A DNA stretch of 64,000 nucleotides, taken from NCBI RefSeq assembly GCF_001613305.1, contig NZ_BDCC01000072.1, forward strand, positions 1 through 64,000, written 5' to 3'. The notes below the pieces were generated by a model. That model had not been told where the DNA came from. It was given only the letters and a program-made list of their open reading frames with translations, and made no database searches. This DNA is from Nocardia vaccinii NBRC 15922 (lineage in GTDB: Bacteria; Actinomycetota; Actinomycetes; Mycobacteriales; Mycobacteriaceae). Shown one piece after another: positions 60,928-64,000 of the stretch (positions are counted from its first letter, which is position 1; every line of letters begins with the position of its first letter). Made by a program: the position numbers and the translations under genes.

Positions 60928-62400
60928 TCAGGGCCGGTGCGGGCCGGCTGGGGGCGTCGGAGCGATCGACACCGAGGTGGTCTCGAGGAAGCCGTCCAAT
61001 CCTTCGGGGCCGAATTCGCGGCCGATGCCGCTGGCCTTGACGCCGCCGAACGGCGCGGCCGGGTCCATGCTGTAGGCCGCGTTGATTCCCAGTGTGCCGC
61101 TTCGGATTCGGTGGGCCACGGCGGTTCCGCGGGTGATGTCGGGGGTCCAGATCGAGCCGGAGAGGCCGTATTCGGTGGCATTCGCGATGCGGATCGCGTC
61201 ATCGTCGCCGTCGTGCGCGATGAGCGTGAGCACCGGGCCGAAGATCTCCTCCTGGGCGATGCGCATGGCGTTGTCGGCGTCGGTGAACAGTGTCGGGCGC
61301 ACGTACCAGCCGCGGTCGATCCCCGCCGGCAGTCCGGGCCCGCCGACGAGCAGGCGCGCCCCCTCCCGGACGCCCTGGTCGATATAGCCGTGTACGCGCT
61401 GCTGCTGGCGCTGGGAGACCATCGGGCCGATCCGGGTGGAGGGGTCGAACGGATCGCCCACGCGGAGGCCTTCCACGGTACTCACCAGTGCCTCGGCAAA
61501 CTCGCGATATCTGTTGCGCGGCAGCAGGACTCGCGTCTGAGCGACGCATGCCTGCCCGCTGTTCATCAAGCCCGCCACGGTCATGCCCTCGGCGACCGTC
61601 TCCGGATCGGCATCGTCCAGGACGACCGCGGCGGATTTGCCGCCGAGCTCCAGGCTCACCCGTCGCAGCGCGGCACCGCATGCCGCGGCGACCTGCCTGC
61701 CCGCGGCGGTGGAACCGGTGAAGGAGACCTTGTCCACGCCCGGATGCGAGACCAGATACCGGCCGATCTCGCGATCACCGGGCAGGATGCTGACCAGCCC
61801 GGGCGGCAGGCCCAGCCCGGTCAGCAACTCCGCGGTGAAATACGCGTCCAGCGCTGTCTCCGGGGACGGTTTGAGCACGACCGCACATCCGGCGAGAAGC
61901 GCCGGAACGAGTTTCGCGACGGTCAGGAACATCGGCATATTCCACGGGATGATCGCGGCGACCACGCCGACGGGCGTACGGTGCACGGCGACCTCGCCCC
62001 CGAACGCGCCCGCGCGGACCTCGTGCCACGGATGCCGGGCCGCGACGTCGGCGAACGCGCCGATCATCGCGCCGGGCAGGCGGGCGTGCGCCGAGCGGGA
62101 GAACGTGATCGGCGCGCCCATCTCGGTGCTGATCAAGCGGGCGAGTTCCTCCTGCCGCGGCTGATACCGGGCGGCCAACTCCCGGATCACCGCGATCCGC
62201 TCGGCCGGGTCCAGCCGTGGCCACGGGCCCTCGTCGAACGCGTTGCGCGCGGCCGAGACCGCGCGATCGACGTCGGCCAGGGTCGGCGCGGGCACTTCGG
62301 CTACCGGTTGCCCGGTATGCGGGGAGATCACCTCGAACGTGTCGCCGCCGGTGGGCGCGACCCATTCGCCGCCGATGAACAGATGTCGATGAGCGGGCAC
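60928..62400 (-). CDS. Aldehyde dehydrogenase family protein
   Basis: 490 residues, ATG at 62400. HLFIGGEWVAPTGGDTFEVI start; IIPWNMPMF (cofactor), KPSPETAL, VSFTGSTAAGR, LELGGKSAAVVL (catalytic Glu), GQACVAQTRVL (catalytic Cys), EEIFGPVL and PFGGVKASGIG. Complete NAD(P)+-dependent enzyme; substrate aldehyde unknown. 140 bases downstream of the amidohydrolase on the same strand. Confidence 0.93.
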   Translation of the reverse strand: MPAHRHLFIGGEWVAPTGGDTFEVISPHTGQPVAEVPAPTLADVDRAVSAARNAFDEGPWPRLDPAERIAVIRELAARYQPRQEELARLISTEMGAPITFSRSAHARLPGAMIGAFADVAARHPWHEVRAGAFGGEVAVHRTPVGVVAAIIPWNMPMFLTVAKLVPALLAGCAVVLKPSPETALDAYFTAELLTGLGLPPGLVSILPGDREIGRYLVSHPGVDKVSFTGSTAAGRQVAAACGAALRRVSLELGGKSAAVVLDDADPETVAEGMTVAGLMNSGQACVAQTRVLLPRNRYREFAEALVSTVEGLRVGDPFDPSTRIGPMVSQRQQQRVHGYIDQGVREGARLLVGGPGLPAGIDRGWYVRPTLFTDADNAMRIAQEEIFGPVLTLIAHDGDDDAIRIANATEYGLSGSIWTPDITRGTAVAHRIRSGTLGINAAYSMDPAAPFGGVKASGIGREFGPEGLDGFLETTSVSIAPTPPAGPHRP

Positions 62401-62540
62401 GGTTACCTCCTCGTGAGTCCGATGGCCCGGATGCGGTGCCGATCATGGTGTACGGCAGGCTTTTCGGGCGGGTTCGGGCTGTCGCGAAAGCTCTCGGCCA
62501 TCGGTCTGCTGTCCTGTCCGTGGTAGCGGCGGTGCGGGGA

Positions 62541-63785
62541 TCACTGATGCTTGACGATGCGCCCGTCCTTCATCACGAAGCGCACATCCTGCAGTGTGGT
62601 GATGTCGGCGGTGGGGTCGCCCGGTACGGCGATGATATCGGCGAGCAGGCCGGCCTCCAGTCGTCCCCGGTCGTCGACGTCGATGAGTTCGGCGCTGGTG
62701 ATGATGGCGGCGCGCAGTGCCTGAGCGGGTGTCATACCCCGATCCACCAGTGCCCACAGTTCTTTGGCGTTATCGCCGTGCGGGACAGCGGGAGCGTCTG
62801 TGCCACAAGCGATCTTGACGCCCGCCGCGATCGCCTTGCGCAGCGTCTCGCGTGCCCGGGGGAACACCTCGGCGGCCTTCTTCTGTAGTGCGGGAGCGGC
62901 TTTGGAGATGTCCAGGCCCTCGGACAGATAACTCGTCGGCACCAGGAACGTGCCGTGCTCGACCATCATCTCGATGGTGTCGTCACTGGCCAGCGACCCG
63001 TGCTCGATACAGTCCACGCCCGCGCGGATGCAGGCGCGAATTCCGGCGTCGCCGTGGGCATGTGCGGCGACCCGGATTCCGGCCCGATGCGCCTCGTCCA
63101 CGATCGCTTCGAGTTCCTCGTCCGAATACTGTTGCGCGCCTGCGACTGTCCCGTGCGACATCACCCCGCCCGAGGCGGAGATCTTGATCACGCCCGCACC
63201 GTACTTGATCTGGTAGCGCACGCATTCGCGCACCTGCGGCACGCCGTTGGCGCGGCCCTCCTCGAGGCTGACCGGCATGATGTGCGGAGCGAGGCGCTGG
63301 AACATCGTGGGATCGAGGTGGCCGCCGGTCGGGGTGATCGCGTGCCCGGCCCCGACGATGCGCGGCCCCTCCACCCAGCCCTGCTCGATGGCGCGGCCCA
63401 GGTCGACATCCAGCAGATAGCCCCCGGACTTGACCATCAGCCCCAGATTGCGGACGGTGGTGAATCCGGCGTGCAGGGTGGTGCGGGCGTTCACGGTGCC
63501 ACGCAACGTGCGGTAGACCGGGTCGTCCTGTACGCCGTGCATCGGGTTCGGCAGTCCGGTGGGGGTGTCGGGCCCGCCGATGAGCAGGTTGATCTCCATA
63601 TCCATCAGACCGGGAAGCAGCGTGAGATCGCCCAGGTCGACCACGCGTGCGCCCGCGGGCTCCTGCGGCGGATCGACCGCCGTGATCGTGGTGCCGTCCA
63701 CCACGACGGTCGCGGGGGAGTGCACTTTTCCGGTCTCGACGTCGACGCGGCGGGCCGCGCGCAGCACTGTGCTCTGTTGGCTCAC
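62541..63785 (-). CDS. Metal-dependent amidohydrolase (imidazolonepropionase-like)
   Basis: About 414 residues from the GTG at 63785, overlapping the upstream gene by 4 bases. LTLLPGLMDMEINLL (usually GLID.H.H; here the two His positions read E and N), TTVRNLG, YGAGVIKISASGGVMSHG (Lys/carboxylate site), IRVAAHAHGD, GVDCIEHGSL (His) and ACGTDAPAVPHG (Asp). The first metal HxH motif is therefore altered. Related enzymes hydrolyse dipeptides or mycotoxins. Substrate unknown. Confidence 0.88.
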   Translation of the reverse strand: MSQQSTVLRAARRVDVETGKVHSPATVVVDGTTITAVDPPQEPAGARVVDLGDLTLLPGLMDMEINLLIGGPDTPTGLPNPMHGVQDDPVYRTLRGTVNARTTLHAGFTTVRNLGLMVKSGGYLLDVDLGRAIEQGWVEGPRIVGAGHAITPTGGHLDPTMFQRLAPHIMPVSLEEGRANGVPQVRECVRYQIKYGAGVIKISASGGVMSHGTVAGAQQYSDEELEAIVDEAHRAGIRVAAHAHGDAGIRACIRAGVDCIEHGSLASDDTIEMMVEHGTFLVPTSYLSEGLDISKAAPALQKKAAEVFPRARETLRKAIAAGVKIACGTDAPAVPHGDNAKELWALVDRGMTPAQALRAAIITSAELIDVDDRGRLEAGLLADIIAVPGDPTADITTLQDVRFVMKDGRIVKHQ

Positions 63786-64000
63786 GGTATCGGCTCCACC
63801 ACGCAGTCCAGACTCGTCGTGCCGCTGTCGGGCACCCACGGCTGGCTCCAAACCTCCACGGGGAAGGACACATTGATCATCGAATACAGCAGATACAGCA
63901 GGTTTCGCACCTGTTCGGGCAGATCGTCCAGGGGGAAGCGGTCGCAGTAGGCGATCACCGCCTCGGCGCGTGGAGTGATCGCGTCGTAGAACTCCTGCAT
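63782..64000 (-). CDS. Small hypothetical protein, possibly truncated by the window edge
   Basis: 72 residues visible, starting with a Met at the very end of the window (bases 63998-64000), which may be the true start or an internal Met. MQEFYDAITPRAEAVIAYCD, LPEQVRNLLYLLYSMINVSF, PVEVWSQPWVPDSGTTSLD. Helical, no recognised family. Overlaps the amidohydrolase start by 4 bases, so is cotranscribed with it. Confidence 0.6.
   Translation of the reverse strand: MQEFYDAITPRAEAVIAYCDRFPLDDLPEQVRNLLYLLYSMINVSFPVEVWSQPWVPDSGTTSLDCVVEPIP

Noticed and set aside
1..64000. CRISPR array, prophage or complete insertion sequence
   Set aside because: No regularly spaced repeats, phage structural genes or transposase with terminal repeats were found; only remnants of mobile genes.

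Overview
The window is high-GC actinobacterial DNA, most likely from Nocardia or a close relative in Mycobacteriales. This rests on GC-rich third codon positions, frequent GTG/TTG starts, GTGA/ATGA stop-start overlaps, and families typical of that group: DUF6131, DUF397 with HTH-DUF5753, DUF574 methyltransferase, DUF2236 oxygenases, a mycosin protease, a mycothiol-type ArsC and an MpaB/Lcp-like enzyme. No complete insertion sequence, prophage, CRISPR array or replication origin is visible. The window is ordinary chromosome interrupted by islands of decayed genes.

Layout. 1-7.2 kb: a secreted beta-propeller protein, a DUF1023 hydrolase pair, a graveyard of remnants (3.0-4.3 kb: WD40 tail, TAP-protease tail with an internal stop, transposase tail), DUF4291, a TmrB-like ATPase and a stand-alone TrpB2. 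7.4-8.7 kb: a serine-recombinase remnant beside tRNA-Val(CAC), then a Gly-Cys-Val tRNA cluster with a terminator. 9.3-12.9 kb: quinol NO reductase in a translationally coupled operon with a Cys-rich membrane protein and a slipin. 13.1-16.8 kb: IclR regulator divergent from the three lower meta-cleavage genes (hydratase, acylating aldehyde dehydrogenase, 4-hydroxy-2-oxoacid aldolase). 16.9-20.4 kb: a short membrane peptide whose 72-bp core recurs 3 kb away, a TAP-family protease, decayed genes and DUF6131. 20.4-24.5 kb: 3-hydroxybutyrate dehydrogenase, LysR and a frameshifted MHS transporter. 24.8-34 kb: two DUF2236 proteins, a BVMO-like monooxygenase coupled to a CofH-like protein lacking its radical-SAM cysteines, a DUF574 methyltransferase, TetR and FadD.

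33.7-38.6 kb is the most striking part. A Tat-exported latex-clearing-protein homologue sits behind a promoter with a long inverted repeat. It is followed by a tightly coupled redox cassette: small exported protein, ApbE flavin transferase, b-type membrane protein, NuoF-like subunit, three-cysteine ferredoxin and a 36-residue peptide. 38.7-50.4 kb holds TetR/MarR-controlled genes, an ArsC-like protein, a permuted papain-like protein, a nucleotidyltransferase, a phosphodiesterase, an MFS exporter, a thioesterase-like protein and an AMP ligase. 50.6-64 kb: GH38 alpha-mannosidase, a glycine-zipper exported protein, an HTH-DUF5753/DUF397 pair (regulator frameshifted) facing three small genes, an orphan mycosin, a protein with three DUF4913 repeats, an internally deleted M20 peptidase, an aldehyde dehydrogenase and an amidohydrolase.

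Several genes carry single frameshifts or deletions (23.1, 55.3 and 60.1 kb). Without read data I cannot separate true decay from assembly error at the single-indel sites.
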